This document shows positions 30,942 through 40,017 of a stretch of DNA of 64,000 nucleotides, piece by piece; positions within the stretch are counted from its first letter, which is position 1; every line of letters begins with the position of its first letter. The translations under genes were made by a program, and so were the position numbers. Source of the DNA: an uncultured Paracoccaceae bacterium (GTDB lineage: Bacteria > Pseudomonadota > Alphaproteobacteria > Rhodobacterales > Rhodobacteraceae); assembly GCA_947498645.1 (NCBI GenBank), contig CANMKS010000001.1, forward strand, positions 2,890,032 through 2,954,031, given 5' to 3'. The notes under the pieces were generated by a model. That model was given only the letters and a program-made list of their open reading frames with translations. It made no database searches and had not been told where the DNA came from.

Positions 30942-32110
30942 TCACGGTCGCGCAGGCGCTGGCAAATCTTTTTGCGCTGCTCGATCCGGTTGCGGTGGAA
31001 ACCGTACCGCTCATCCGCGCCAATGGGCGGGTTCTTGCGGCTGATCTCCAAGCCACACGCAGCCAACCGCCCTTTGCTGCCTCCGCGATGGATGGCTATG
31101 CCGTGGCTGGTGCGACCGTGAAAGCCGGGCAAACCTTCAAGGTGATCGGTGAAGCGGCAGCAGGGCACCGCTGGGACGGCACCGTTGGCACTGGGGAGGC
31201 CTTGCGCATTTTCACCGGCGCACCGCTGCCTGATGGCACCGACCATGTGATTATTCAGGAAAACATCAGCCGCGACGGCTGCATGATTACGCTGGACAAC
31301 AGCGCCAATGACAAACCGCATGTGCGCCCGGCAGGGGCGGATTTCCGGATCGGGGATCAGATCAAGGCCCCGCGCCTGCTCTCTCCCTCCGATATCGCGC
31401 TTCTGGCCTCCATGAATATCGCGCAGGTGCCGGTACGCCGCCGGCCCACTGTCGCCATCATCGCAACAGGCGACGAATTGGTCCAACCCGGCGAGGCGCC
31501 GGGTGACGACCAGATCATTGCCTCCAACAGCTACGGGCTTGCCGCCTTGGTTGACAATCTCGGCGCGCACCCGCGGCTTTTGCCGATTGCGCGCGACGAT
31601 CAGGCCTCGTTGTCCTTGGCATTTGACCTTGCCGCTGGCGCCGATCTGATCGTGACTATCGGCGGGGCCTCGGTCGGGGACCATGATCTTGTTGGTGATG
31701 TGGCCCAGGCCAAAGGCATGGAACAATCCTTCTACAAGGTCGCCATGCGCCCCGGTAAACCCCTGATGGCCGGGCGCATGGGACAGGCAGCAATGATCGG
31801 GCTGCCCGGTAATCCGGTCTCAGCGATGGTTTGCGGGCATGTGTTTCTGGCGCCGGTGATCCGCAAGATGCAGGGCCTGGGTGAAAGCGCCGCACCGCGC
31901 GACACCGCACCGCTTGCTGCCGACATCGGCCCAAATGGGCCGCGCGAACACTATATGCGGGCACAGGTCAACATGGACGGTGTCACTGTCCACACCCATC
32001 AGGACAGCGCCCTGCTGAGTGTGCTGGCTGATGCCAACTGCCTTGCTGTTCGCCCGCCTGACGATGGCCCCCGTAAAGCCGGTGAAATGATCGAGATTAT
32101 ACGGCTTTAA
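30938..32110 (+). CDS. moeA: molybdopterin molybdenumtransferase
   Basis: A 390-residue enzyme inserting molybdate into adenylylated molybdopterin. Domains follow MoeA: the N-terminal lobe ([29 protein letters not shown]), the MoCF/MPT-binding core ([58 protein letters not shown]) and the small C-terminal beta-domain. It is the last gene of the trpG run. The first 3'-repeat-like sequence lies 13 bp after its stop, then lexA. Confidence 0.95.
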   Translation: MITVAQALANLFALLDPVAVETVPLIRANGRVLAADLQATRSQPPFAASAMDGYAVAGATVKAGQTFKVIGEAAAGHRWDGTVGTGEALRIFTGAPLPDGTDHVIIQENISRDGCMITLDNSANDKPHVRPAGADFRIGDQIKAPRLLSPSDIALLASMNIAQVPVRRRPTVAIIATGDELVQPGEAPGDDQIIASNSYGLAALVDNLGAHPRLLPIARDDQASLSLAFDLAAGADLIVTIGGASVGDHDLVGDVAQAKGMEQSFYKVAMRPGKPLMAGRMGQAAMIGLPGNPVSAMVCGHVFLAPVIRKMQGLGESAAPRDTAPLAADIGPNGPREHYMRAQVNMDGVTVHTHQDSALLSVLADANCLAVRPPDDGPRKAGEMIEIIRL

Positions 32111-32123
32111 CGCCGCCCCTTGC

Positions 32124-32160
32124 CTTTCCATGTCCCTTCAAACTTCCGCCGGAGGCATCC
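32124..32160. repeat. 3'-end repeat element, copy 2 (after moeA)
   Basis: TTTCCATGTCC, then TCAAACTTCCGCCGGAGGCA, lies directly after the moeA stop. It matches copy 3 after purL (54153-54189) over nearly the whole length, differing at about four places, and shares the CCGCCGGAGGCATC core with copy 1 after gpt. Confidence 0.6.
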
Positions 32161-32188
32161 GCCCTTGCCCCCTGCGCAGAGGCCAGAG

Positions 32189-32217
32189 TTGACACAAAAC
32201 AAGAACATGCATAGAAC
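32189..32217 (+). promoter_or_regulatory. lexA promoter with embedded LexA (SOS) box
   Basis: TTGACA (32189-32194) and TAGAAC (32212-32217) are 17 bp apart. GAAC-ATGCATA-GAAC (32203-32217) is a perfect GAAC-N7-GAAC direct repeat, the alphaproteobacterial LexA recognition site. It covers the -10, so binding would block transcription and LexA would repress its own gene. Confidence 0.88.
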
Positions 32218-32246
32218 ATAAGCAAAACCTGGACATGGAGCAGACA

Positions 32247-32933
32247 ATGCTGACCAAAAAACAGCTCGACCTTCTGGAGTTCATTCACAAGCGGGTACAG
32301 CGCGATGGCGTTCCCCCCAGCTTTGATGAGATGAAAGAGGCGCTTGATCTGCGCTCCAAATCCGGGATTCACCGCCTGATTACAGCATTGGAAGAGCGCG
32401 GCTTTATCCGTCGCCTCGCCCACCGCGCCCGCGCGCTGGAGATTGTGAAACTGCCCGATGCCATGCAAACCAAGACTGGGTTCACCCCGCGTGTGATCAA
32501 TGGTGACAAACCAGACAGCACGCCCGCCCGCGCGCTGCCAGTGTCAACCGGATCTGTTGAGCTTTCGGTGATGGGCCGGATCGCTGCCGGTGTGCCTATT
32601 TCGGCAATCAGTGAAGTATCGCACAATGTGCATGTTCCGCAGTCGATGGTCGGGGCCGGTGATCACTATGCCCTTGAGGTCAAAGGCGATTCGATGATTG
32701 AGGCCGGAATTAACGATGGTGATGTGGTTGTCATTCGTGAAACCGAAGTTGCCGACAACGGCGATATCGTCGTTGCCCTGATCGAAGGACAGGAGGCCAC
32801 ACTCAAACGGTTCCGCCAGAATGGCAATGCAATCGCTTTGGAAGCCGCCAACCCCGCCTATGAAACCCGCGTGTTCCGCGACGATCAGGTCAAGGTGCAG
32901 GGCCGTCTGGTGGGATTGATCCGCACTTACTGA
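32247..32933 (+). CDS. lexA: LexA repressor
   Basis: A 228-residue SOS repressor. The winged-helix DNA-binding domain (1-65) has [19 protein letters not shown]. The self-cleavage site A114-G115 in RIAAGVPIS and the Ser-Lys dyad S149 ([10 protein letters not shown]) and K187 (ATLKRF) are intact, so RecA-stimulated autoproteolysis is expected. An upstream ATG at 32235 would add four residues; the ATG at 32247 has GGAG at a better distance and matches homologues. The stop region overlaps the convergent comEC end by 7 bp. Confidence 0.96.
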   Translation: MLTKKQLDLLEFIHKRVQRDGVPPSFDEMKEALDLRSKSGIHRLITALEERGFIRRLAHRARALEIVKLPDAMQTKTGFTPRVINGDKPDSTPARALPVSTGSVELSVMGRIAAGVPISAISEVSHNVHVPQSMVGAGDHYALEVKGDSMIEAGINDGDVVVIRETEVADNGDIVVALIEGQEATLKRFRQNGNAIALEAANPAYETRVFRDDQVKVQGRLVGLIRTY

Positions 32934-35059
32934 TCAGCCGCTTGATTTTCAGACAAAAGGGCCGCCGCAGCGGCCCTTTTGCCGTCTGCGGCCATGATCA
33001 CCAGTGGTGCCAGCGCCGCACCTTGCTGCGCGTTCCAGGGCCGCTCTCCGGCCAGACCATGGGCGGTGGAAATAACAAGATCACCCGCGGTCGAGACATC
33101 AATGGCCAACGCCCCCGTGCGCCGCAGGCGCGTGATATCAAACACTTCGCAAGGGCGCGGGTCGCCCGCAGCCTGATTGCTGATCAGCACATCTGCTCCA
33201 TCGCACCCCTCAAGGGCCGCAAGTGAAGTCTTGCCCGACACCTGCAAGACCCGCCATGCGCCAATCGGGGCCTCAGTGATCCGGCCCTCTTTCAACAACC
33301 CCTCCCGCGCTGCTGCATCTGCCTGTGCGGTCGGCGCACCGTCATTCTCCATCCAGATTCCAGCAACAAAACTGCTGCCCGTGGGTTTGGACAACGCCCT
33401 GCCTTCTGGCCCAAGCAGGCCCATCAAAGACCCGTTGTCAGCGATCAATAGTGCCGGTCGCTCTGACTGCTGCCACAGCACGCCTGCAAGGATCACCGCC
33501 GCTAACCCGGCATGACGCAGCCTCCCTTGGATCAGGATCACCCAAAGCAGGCCCAAAGCCAGAACTGGCAGCACCGTCCAATCCGGTGCGGGAACATGGC
33601 TCAGCGCGCCCGGCTGTGCCGACACGGTATGGGCCACAAGTAGGATCCAGCGCAGGCCCAGTTCCATCAACCACAGCCCGACCTCCCACAGGCCAAGTGG
33701 CGCCAGACAGACCGCAAGCACCGCCGCAGGCATGACCAACACCCCCATCAAAGGCACGCTCAACAGGTTCGCGATGAAACCGTAATGCGCGATCTGATTG
33801 AAATGCGCCGCCGCAAAAGGTGCCGTGGCAAGCCCCGCCACAAAGGACGACAACGCAACCGACAAGATCGGGCGCGACCACGCTGGCAGTCTGGATTGAT
33901 CAAACCGGCGCAAGGCCCCAAACACCGCCACAAGGGCGGTTGTGGCCGCAAAGGACATCTGAAACCCCGGCCCGATCAGGGCCTCCGGTTGCCAAACCAG
34001 CACGATGATAGCGGCAATCGCGACCGCGCGCAGGGTCAGCGCGCGCCGGTCCAAAAGGACCGCCACAAACATCACCGCAACCATGATATAGGCCCTTTCG
34101 GTTGCGACATTGCCCCCTGACAACACCAGATAGAATGCGCCAACCAGCATTGCGCAAACAGCCGCGATTTTCTTGACCGGCCAACGCAACCCGACCCCCG
34201 GCACAAGGACCAGCCCGTACCGTAATGTCGCAAAGATAAACCCGGTCAACAGCCCCATATGCAGCCCGGAGATTGCCAACAAATGCGCAAGATTCGACGC
34301 GCGCAGGTCGGCCAACGTGCCTTGGTCCATGCCAGAGCGGTCCCCGGTCATGATCGCGGCGGCAAATGCGCCGGTCTCGCCGGGCATCGCCGCCTGGACG
34401 GCGGATGAAATTGCCATGCGCATGGCAAATACCCGCATCGCGATGCTGGCCTGGTCCGGCACCGCCAGACGCAGGGCCGGCGTGCGGGTGTATCCGACAC
34501 CACCCAGCTTCAAAAACCAGGCGTGGCGCTGGAAATCAAAACCGCCAGGCTCTGCCGGTCCTGCCGGTGGCGACAGATGCCCTGTCAGGATGATCACCGC
34601 GCCCGGTGCAAAGGGCGCCGCGGGCTGATCGCCGTGCAAAGACACGCGCACGCGCTCTGGCGTGCGGTCAGGCGCCATGCGGGCCAGCACAACCTGATCA
34701 AGCGTCAGTCGCAGCGCATCAGTGGCAGAGCGGTCAATCTTCACGATGCGGCCTTGGATCGGGCCATAGTAGCGAAAGCTCAGCACAGGCGCGGCCATCA
34801 CCTCGGTCCGGTATTTGGCCAGACCAAGCCCCGCGATAATCAGGACCACTGCCATCACAAGGGGCGCATAGGCCACGCGTACCAGTCGCGCGACGACAAT
34901 CAGGACAAACGCCACAACCGCAAGCGTCGCCAAGCCAATCAATCCCGGCTCTTGCCTCAAGGCGAAATAGGTTCCGATCCCGATGCCCAGACAGACAGGC
35001 ACCCAGCCGATCAACGCACCGCGCTGCGCCAACGCTGCGTTCTCGATGAGCGCACGCAC
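32927..35059 (-). CDS. comEC: ComEC/Rec2-type DNA uptake channel protein
   Basis: A 710-residue polytopic inner-membrane protein, the presumed DNA-translocation channel of natural transformation. An N-terminal DUF4131-like segment with a small OB-type part ([10 protein letters not shown]... DQVVLARM) precedes the competence domain with [19 protein letters not shown] and many helices. The C-terminal about 180 residues look like a degenerate soluble metallo-beta-lactamase-like domain ([17 protein letters not shown]). Start codon is GTG. No pilus or other com gene is in the window, so DNA uptake is inferred from family only. A terminator hairpin for lexA lies inside its 3' coding end. Confidence 0.88.
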   Translation of the reverse strand: MRALIENAALAQRGALIGWVPVCLGIGIGTYFALRQEPGLIGLATLAVVAFVLIVVARLVRVAYAPLVMAVVLIIAGLGLAKYRTEVMAAPVLSFRYYGPIQGRIVKIDRSATDALRLTLDQVVLARMAPDRTPERVRVSLHGDQPAAPFAPGAVIILTGHLSPPAGPAEPGGFDFQRHAWFLKLGGVGYTRTPALRLAVPDQASIAMRVFAMRMAISSAVQAAMPGETGAFAAAIMTGDRSGMDQGTLADLRASNLAHLLAISGLHMGLLTGFIFATLRYGLVLVPGVGLRWPVKKIAAVCAMLVGAFYLVLSGGNVATERAYIMVAVMFVAVLLDRRALTLRAVAIAAIIVLVWQPEALIGPGFQMSFAATTALVAVFGALRRFDQSRLPAWSRPILSVALSSFVAGLATAPFAAAHFNQIAHYGFIANLLSVPLMGVLVMPAAVLAVCLAPLGLWEVGLWLMELGLRWILLVAHTVSAQPGALSHVPAPDWTVLPVLALGLLWVILIQGRLRHAGLAAVILAGVLWQQSERPALLIADNGSLMGLLGPEGRALSKPTGSSFVAGIWMENDGAPTAQADAAAREGLLKEGRITEAPIGAWRVLQVSGKTSLAALEGCDGADVLISNQAAGDPRPCEVFDITRLRRTGALAIDVSTAGDLVISTAHGLAGERPWNAQQGAALAPLVIMAADGKRAAAAALLSENQAADQ
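32955..32980 (+). terminator. bidirectional intrinsic terminator inside the comEC 3' end
   Basis: AAAAGGGCCGC / GCGGCCCTTTT (32955-32965 and 32970-32980, loop CGCA) is a perfect inverted repeat 22 bp after the lexA stop. It lies inside the comEC reading frame, 25 bp before the end of its stop codon, and would have a U-run in either direction. Confidence 0.7.
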
Positions 35060-35140
35060 TTGTCCTTCACCCCGCAGTTTCGTATCCCACCTGCAAGCCG
35101 GAACTTACCGGAATCCTGGTTAGCGAAAGGTTAATTTCCC

Positions 35141-36535
35141 ATGTCCGTAGTCACACGCTTTGCCCCTTCCCCCACTGGCGCCTTGCATATTGGGGGCGCG
35201 CGCACGGCGTTGTTCAACTGGCTTTATGCGCGTGGCAAGGGCGGCAAGTTTCTGCTGCGGATCGAGGATACGGACAAGGCGCGCTCTACCGATGAAAACC
35301 GCCAGGCAATCCTTGATGGGCTGACCTGGCTGGGCCTTGACTGGGATGGTGAACCGTCAAGCCAGGCGGCAAACGCCGACCGTCATGCCGCCGTGGCGCA
35401 TGAGATGCTGGCCGCAGGCACGGCCTACAAATGCTTCAGCACGCAAGAAGAAATCGAGGCCTTCCGCGAAAAGGCGCGTGCCGAGAAAACATCAACCTTG
35501 TTCCGCTCGCCTTGGCGCGACGTCCCCGACGCCGATCACCCGGACGCACCATTTGTGGTGCGCGTGAAAGCCCCCCGCGAAGGGCAGACAACGCTGCATG
35601 ATGAGGTACAGGGCGATGTGACATGGTCCAATGATCAACTCGACGACATGATCTTGCTGCGCTCTGACGGCTCACCGGTGTATATGCTTGCCGTGGTGGT
35701 GGATGATCACGACATGGGCGTGACCCATGTGATCCGGGGTGATGACCATCTGGCCAATGCCTTTCGGCAAAACCTGATCTACGCGGCCATGGGCTGGGAC
35801 AAGCCCACGCTGGCGCATATCCCGCTGATCTACGGACCCGACGGCAAGAAACTATCCAAACGGCACGGGGCCACGGGGGCGGCAGAGTATCAGGCACTGG
35901 GTTATCCGGCGGCTGGTATGCGCAACTACCTTGCGCGACTGGGGTGGAGCCATGGAGACGACGAATTCTTTTCTGACGCGCAAGCGAAAGAGTGGTTCGA
36001 TCTGCCGGGAATCGGGAAATCTCCGGCGCGGTTTGATTTCAAGAAACTGGAAAACATCTGCGGACAACATATTGCCGTGGCCGACGATGCTGCACTGCTG
36101 CAAGAATTGCAGAATTACCTTGCGGCAACCGATCAGCCTGCGCTGACTGAAACACAGGCTGACGGCATGGTGATGGCAATGTATTGCCTGAAAGAGCGCG
36201 CAAAGACATTCCCGGAAATGATTGAAAAAGCATACTTTATTTTGACATCCCGCCCCATTACGCCGGAAGAGAAAGCGGCCGACCACCTGACAGATGTATC
36301 CCGTGGTATACTGTCGGAATTGACGCCGCAGCTGCAAAATGCTAGCTGGTCACGAGACGCCCTTGAGGGGATCGTCGCATCCACTGCCGAAGCTCACGAC
36401 ATGAAACTTGGCAAGCTGGCCGGTCCGTTACGGGCGGCACTGGCGGGGCGCGCGGTTTCACCAAGTGTGTTCGACATGATGCTGGTGCTTGGGCAAGATG
36501 AAACCATCGCCCGACTGAAAGATGCCAGCGCCTGA
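35141..36535 (+). CDS. gltX: glutamyl-tRNA synthetase
   Basis: A 464-residue class Ib synthetase. [18 protein letters not shown] (the HIGH region), [10 protein letters not shown], the [11 protein letters not shown] site and [10 protein letters not shown] (KMSKS) are present. The C-terminal helical anticodon domain is standard. It is divergent from comEC (81 bp between starts) and upstream of gltA. Alphaproteobacteria often have two GltX copies, so a second gene is likely elsewhere. AAAGG precedes the ATG. Confidence 0.96.
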   Translation: MSVVTRFAPSPTGALHIGGARTALFNWLYARGKGGKFLLRIEDTDKARSTDENRQAILDGLTWLGLDWDGEPSSQAANADRHAAVAHEMLAAGTAYKCFSTQEEIEAFREKARAEKTSTLFRSPWRDVPDADHPDAPFVVRVKAPREGQTTLHDEVQGDVTWSNDQLDDMILLRSDGSPVYMLAVVVDDHDMGVTHVIRGDDHLANAFRQNLIYAAMGWDKPTLAHIPLIYGPDGKKLSKRHGATGAAEYQALGYPAAGMRNYLARLGWSHGDDEFFSDAQAKEWFDLPGIGKSPARFDFKKLENICGQHIAVADDAALLQELQNYLAATDQPALTETQADGMVMAMYCLKERAKTFPEMIEKAYFILTSRPITPEEKAADHLTDVSRGILSELTPQLQNASWSRDALEGIVASTAEAHDMKLGKLAGPLRAALAGRAVSPSVFDMMLVLGQDETIARLKDASA

Positions 36536-36629
36536 AACCTGTTCGTAACACACGGATGGTAGACGGCAACAAGACATCACAAGATGCCTGGCAATGCTCC
36601 CGCTTGCCCAGGCCCGAGAGGGGAAAGAT

Positions 36630-37925
36630 ATGGCAGAAAATACAGATACCGCGACGCTGACAATCAAGGGCAAGACATATGAATTGCCGATGCATTCCCC
36701 AAATGGCGGCCCTGATGTCATCGACATTCGCAAGCTTTATGCGCAGGCTGATGTGTTTACCTATGACCCCGGCTTTACCTCAACAGCGGCCTGCGACAGC
36801 ACGATCACGTTCATTGATGGCGACAAGGGCGAACTGCTGCACCGCGGTTATCCTATCGACCAGCTGGCCAGCAAATCCCACTATCTCGAAGTGTGCTATT
36901 TGCTGCTTTATGGTGAATTGCCGTCGGCAGAAAAGCTCGAAGAGTTTGAATCGCTGGTCACCAACCACACGATGATTCACGAGCAGATGCACAACTTTTT
37001 CCGTGGGTTCCGTCGCGATGCACACCCGATGGCCACCATGGTTGGGGTCGTGGGGGCGATGTCTGCCTTCTATCACGACAGCACCGACATCACTGATGAG
37101 CACCAGCGCGAGGTCGCGACCATCCGCCTGATCGCCAAGATGCCGACTGTTGCGGCAATGGCCTACAAATATTCCATCGGTCAGCCATTTGTGTATCCGC
37201 GCAATGATCTCGATTATGCGGCGAACTTCCTGCACATGTGTTTCTCTGTGCCTGCGCAGGAGTACCATGTGAACCCGATCCTGAGCCGTGCAATGGACCG
37301 GATTTTCACCCTGCATGCGGATCACGAACAAAACGCATCGACCTCGACTGTGCGCCTGGCGTCCTCTTCGGGGGCGAACCCATTCGCCTGTATTGCTGCG
37401 GGTATCGCCTGCCTTTGGGGCCCTGCTCACGGTGGCGCGAATCAAGCCTGCCTTGAAATGCTCAAGGAAATTGGCACCGTTGACCGCATTCCGGAATTTA
37501 TCGCCCGCGCGAAGGACAAGAACGACAGCTATCGCCTGATGGGCTTTGGCCACCGCGTTTACAAAAACTTCGATCCGCGCGCGACGGTAATGAAGGAAAG
37601 CGCCGATGAGGTGCTTGATCTGCTGGGCGTTGAAAACAACCCCATCTTGCAGGTCGCGAAAGAGCTTGAGAAACAAGCGCTTGCCGATCCGTATTTCGCA
37701 GAGAAAAAGCTGTTCCCGAACGTCGATTTCTATTCCGGTATCATCCTGGAGGCGATGGGCTTTCCCACCTCGATGTTCACGCCGATCTTTGCGCTGGCGC
37801 GCACCGTGGGCTGGATTTCGCAATGGAAAGAACAGCTTGCCGATCCACAGCTGAAAATCGGTCGCCCGCGCCAGTTGTACCTGGGCGAAATGGCGCGCGA
37901 TTACGTCGATATCGAAAAACGCTAA
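36630..37925 (+). CDS. gltA: citrate synthase (type II)
   Basis: A 431-residue TCA-cycle entry enzyme. [27 protein letters not shown], the catalytic His of [45 protein letters not shown] and [24 protein letters not shown] are all present. The frame opens further upstream, but the ATG at 36630 follows GGGGAAAG and gives the normal length. A terminator follows within 10-35 bp. Confidence 0.97.
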   Translation: MAENTDTATLTIKGKTYELPMHSPNGGPDVIDIRKLYAQADVFTYDPGFTSTAACDSTITFIDGDKGELLHRGYPIDQLASKSHYLEVCYLLLYGELPSAEKLEEFESLVTNHTMIHEQMHNFFRGFRRDAHPMATMVGVVGAMSAFYHDSTDITDEHQREVATIRLIAKMPTVAAMAYKYSIGQPFVYPRNDLDYAANFLHMCFSVPAQEYHVNPILSRAMDRIFTLHADHEQNASTSTVRLASSSGANPFACIAAGIACLWGPAHGGANQACLEMLKEIGTVDRIPEFIARAKDKNDSYRLMGFGHRVYKNFDPRATVMKESADEVLDLLGVENNPILQVAKELEKQALADPYFAEKKLFPNVDFYSGIILEAMGFPTSMFTPIFALARTVGWISQWKEQLADPQLKIGRPRQLYLGEMARDYVDIEKR

Positions 37926-37933
37926 AGGGTTGG

Positions 37934-37960
37934 GGGTCGTCATTGGGCGGCCCTTTTCTT
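37934..37960 (+). terminator. intrinsic terminator after gltA
   Basis: GGGTCG (37934-37939) pairs with CGGCCC (37948-37953, one G-U pair) and TTTTCTT follows. The next gene starts only 5 bp after. Confidence 0.55.
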
Positions 37961-37964
37961 TGCC

Positions 37965-38492
37965 ATGCTGAAAACCGAACGCTTGATTTTGCGGGCTGCG
38001 GTCCAGAACGATCTGATGGATCTCTATGCGATCTTCAGTGACCGCCGCGCCATGCGATATTGGTCCACCGCACCCCATGACAGCCCAGAGCGGACCCAGC
38101 AAAATCTGGACCGGCTGATTGCCTCTGCCGAAAAGCAGCTTACCTATTTCGTAATCGAAATGGATGGGCGCGCGATTGGAACCGCCGGCATGCATAAAGA
38201 GGATGAGGTGGGATTCCTGCTGCATCCTGATTATTGGCGGCAGGGTATCGTGACAGAAGCGATGAACGCGATCATTCGGCATTTGTTTGAAACGACGAGC
38301 CACGCGCAACTGACTGCCGACGCCGATCCACGCAATGCAGCATCGATTGGCATGTTGAAATCACTTGGCTTCACGGAAACCGGACGTGCGGAAAGGACGT
38401 TTTGCATCAATGGCGAATGGTCAGACAGCGTGTATTTTGCACTGCCGCGTTGCGGTTCGACCGTGGCCGGTTGCGACGGGTCAGAAAAATAG
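37965..38492 (+). CDS. GNAT-family N-acetyltransferase (RimJ/RimL-like)
   Basis: A 175-residue acetyltransferase of the RimJ/RimL type. The start MLKTERLILRAAVQNDL is typical, HPDYWRQGIVTEAMNAIIRHLF (about 84-105) is the acetyl-CoA binding motif, and NAASIGMLKSLGFTETGRAE (about 124-143) is the C-terminal half. The last 20 residues are low-quality and family-specific. Substrate (protein N-terminus or small amine) is unknown. It overlaps the convergent small gene by 12 bp. Confidence 0.85.
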   Translation: MLKTERLILRAAVQNDLMDLYAIFSDRRAMRYWSTAPHDSPERTQQNLDRLIASAEKQLTYFVIEMDGRAIGTAGMHKEDEVGFLLHPDYWRQGIVTEAMNAIIRHLFETTSHAQLTADADPRNAASIGMLKSLGFTETGRAERTFCINGEWSDSVYFALPRCGSTVAGCDGSEK

Positions 38493-38645
38493 CTTAATGA
38501 TTGCCGCCGTGCCGCCCATCAAAGCCGCAGCAGCCAACGCCGGGGCCAGAAAAGTGTTCACGCTGATCTGCTTTGTCTCAGCGAACATCTTGGCGATTTC
38601 TGCACGCATCTTGTCGTCAGCGAGGCTCTGTTCTTCCTGCGTCAT
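38481..38645 (-). CDS. 54-residue single-pass membrane protein
   Basis: ATG at 38645 has GAGGAA about 12 bp ahead and runs to TGA at 38481, 54 residues. The first 29 residues are charged and helical (TQEEQSLADDKMRAEIAK); residues 31-54 form one hydrophobic segment (FLAPALAAAALMGGTAAIIK). A perfect TTAA-N7-TTAA site, the CtrA consensus, lies 52-66 bp upstream (38697-38711). Protein family unknown; similar tiny helical membrane proteins occur in this bacterial group. Its 3' end overlaps the GNAT gene tail to tail. Confidence 0.65.
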   Translation of the reverse strand: MTQEEQSLADDKMRAEIAKMFAETKQISVNTFLAPALAAAALMGGTAAIIKLFF

Positions 38646-38696
38646 TGGTCGTCATTCCTCGAAACATCGATATCCTCAAGGTAGGCATAAGCTGGG

Positions 38697-38711
38697 TTAA
38701 CATCAAGTTAA
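38697..38711 (-). promoter_or_regulatory. CtrA-type box TTAA-N7-TTAA
   Basis: TTAACATCAAGTTAA lies between the start of the 54-residue gene and the 3' end of the enoyl-CoA hydratase gene. The seven-bp spacing matches the CtrA consensus exactly, and the site is at about -55 to the small gene's ATG on the minus strand. CtrA presence is assumed from the group. Confidence 0.5.
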
Positions 38712-38719
38712 GCGCCGCC

Positions 38720-39496
38720 CTAGCGCCCCTCAAACACCGCCTTGCGCTTTTCTAGGAACGCCACCACGCCTTCCTGAAAATCGCGTGTTGTCCCGCAGCG
38801 CCCTTGCAGTTTCGCCTCAAGTGCCAGCTGTTCGTCCAGTGAATTCTCGAACGACCCCCGGATCGCAGTCTTGAGCTGGCGATAGGCAACCGTTGGCCCC
38901 TGCGCCAGCTGTGCGGCACGGTTTTGCACGTGATCGCGGAAGGTGTCAGCGGGGCTGGTCTCATAGATCATGCCCCAGTCGCTGGCCTGTTTGGCGCTGA
39001 TCTTGTCTGCAAACAGCGCCGCACCCATCGCTTTGGCTGCCCCCATCTGGCGGGGCAACCAATAGGTGCCGCCCGCGTCGGGGATCAGGCCAATCCGGGT
39101 GAATGCCTGAATGAAATATGCATCCTCTGACGCGATCACCACATCCGCCGCAAGTGCCAGGTTGGCCCCTGCCCCGGCTGCGGGCCCATTCACAGCAGAG
39201 ATTGTCGGAATACGGCAATCAAAGATCGCCTTGAGCATGGGCACATATTCGTCGCGCAACGTGCGCTCCAGATCCATGGATGCCGCGTTGCCACCATCGC
39301 CAAGGTCTTGACCCGAACAAAACGCCTTGCCCGCCCCGGTGATCACCAACACGCGGGCGTCTTTTTCCGCAGCCTTCACCGCATGTGTGATCTCGGCGCG
39401 CATCTGCGTATTCAACGCATTCATCATATCGGGACGGTTCAATGTGATGACCCCAACCGAGTTGCGGATCATGAGTTTGATTGCCTGATAGTCCAT
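38720..39496 (-). CDS. enoyl-CoA hydratase/isomerase family protein (PaaG-like)
   Basis: A 258-residue crotonase-fold enzyme. VLVITGAGKAFCSGQDLGD (about 49-67) is the CoA/oxyanion motif, AVNGPAAGAGANLALAADVVIA the second oxyanion strand, and FIQAFTRIGLIPDAGGTYWLP (about 128-148) the substrate end. Aspartate at the final position resembles 2-(1,2-epoxyphenyl)acetyl-CoA isomerase PaaG more than classical EchA, but the other paa genes are absent here, so only the family is certain. A TGAAC-N6-GTTCA palindrome lies upstream. Confidence 0.88.
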   Translation of the reverse strand: MDYQAIKLMIRNSVGVITLNRPDMMNALNTQMRAEITHAVKAAEKDARVLVITGAGKAFCSGQDLGDGGNAASMDLERTLRDEYVPMLKAIFDCRIPTISAVNGPAAGAGANLALAADVVIASEDAYFIQAFTRIGLIPDAGGTYWLPRQMGAAKAMGAALFADKISAKQASDWGMIYETSPADTFRDHVQNRAAQLAQGPTVAYRQLKTAIRGSFENSLDEQLALEAKLQGRCGTTRDFQEGVVAFLEKRKAVFEGR

Positions 39497-39542
39497 GCGA
39501 TATCCTTTTGCGCAAATTGCGGGCCTCTATGGGCTAACTTAG

Positions 39543-39558
39543 TGAACTGATCGGTTCA
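39543..39558. promoter_or_regulatory. palindrome TGAAC-N6-GTTCA upstream of the enoyl-CoA hydratase gene
   Basis: TGAACTGATCGGTTCA is an inverted repeat (14 of 16 positions self-complementary), 47-62 bp ahead of the gene's ATG and between it and ccmH. It resembles a TetR-family operator; a phenylacetate- or fatty-acid-responsive repressor would be a natural candidate. Confidence 0.45.
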
Positions 39559-39576
39559 GGAAAGCCCTTCGCAGCG

Positions 39577-40017
39577 TCACGAGCGTAATATTTTCTCTAA
39601 TTCCGCTTTTTCTGCGTCGCTCAGCCCCTCATCGGCCACGGGTTTGCGCCGGATCGCTGTCCAGCCAACGCCCAGGGCAACCAGAAACAACGCTGGTGCG
39701 GCAAACCACAGGATCAGGTTTGCGCCGCTTGTATCGGGCCGCAACAGGACAAATTCGCCATATCGCGACACCATGAAATTGACGGCCTCGGCGTCCGTAT
39801 CACCTGCAACGATCCGTTCGCGCAGCACGATCCGCAACTCTTTGGCAAGTGCTGCATTGCTTTCGTCGATGCTTTCATTCTGGCAGACAGGGCAGCGCAG
39901 CCCTTGCGAGATGGTCCGCGCGCGTTCCTCCAAAACCGGATCATCCAGCATTTCATCCGGCTCGACCGCCCAGAGCGGGGCCGCCAACATGCACAGGATC
40001 AGCGCCAGCCGTCTCAT
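39577..40017 (-). CDS. ccmH: cytochrome c-type biogenesis protein CcmH
   Basis: A 146-residue periplasm-facing thiol protein of system I cytochrome c maturation, keeping apocytochrome CxxCH reduced. A signal-like N-terminus (MRRLALILCMLAAPLWA), the redox pair C42-x-x-C45 in LRCPVCQNESI, and a C-terminal helix (LILWFAAPALFLVALGVGWTAI) are visible. It is the short form, with the CcmI part separate. Overlaps ccmF by ATGA. Confidence 0.93.
   Translation of the reverse strand: MRRLALILCMLAAPLWAVEPDEMLDDPVLEERARTISQGLRCPVCQNESIDESNAALAKELRIVLRERIVAGDTDAEAVNFMVSRYGEFVLLRPDTSGANLILWFAAPALFLVALGVGWTAIRRKPVADEGLSDAEKAELEKILRS

Noticed and set aside
36780..38309. 509-codon frame antisense to gltA and the GNAT gene
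   Set aside because: Opposite two recognised genes, no motifs, His/Arg/Gln-rich translation typical of mirror frames.
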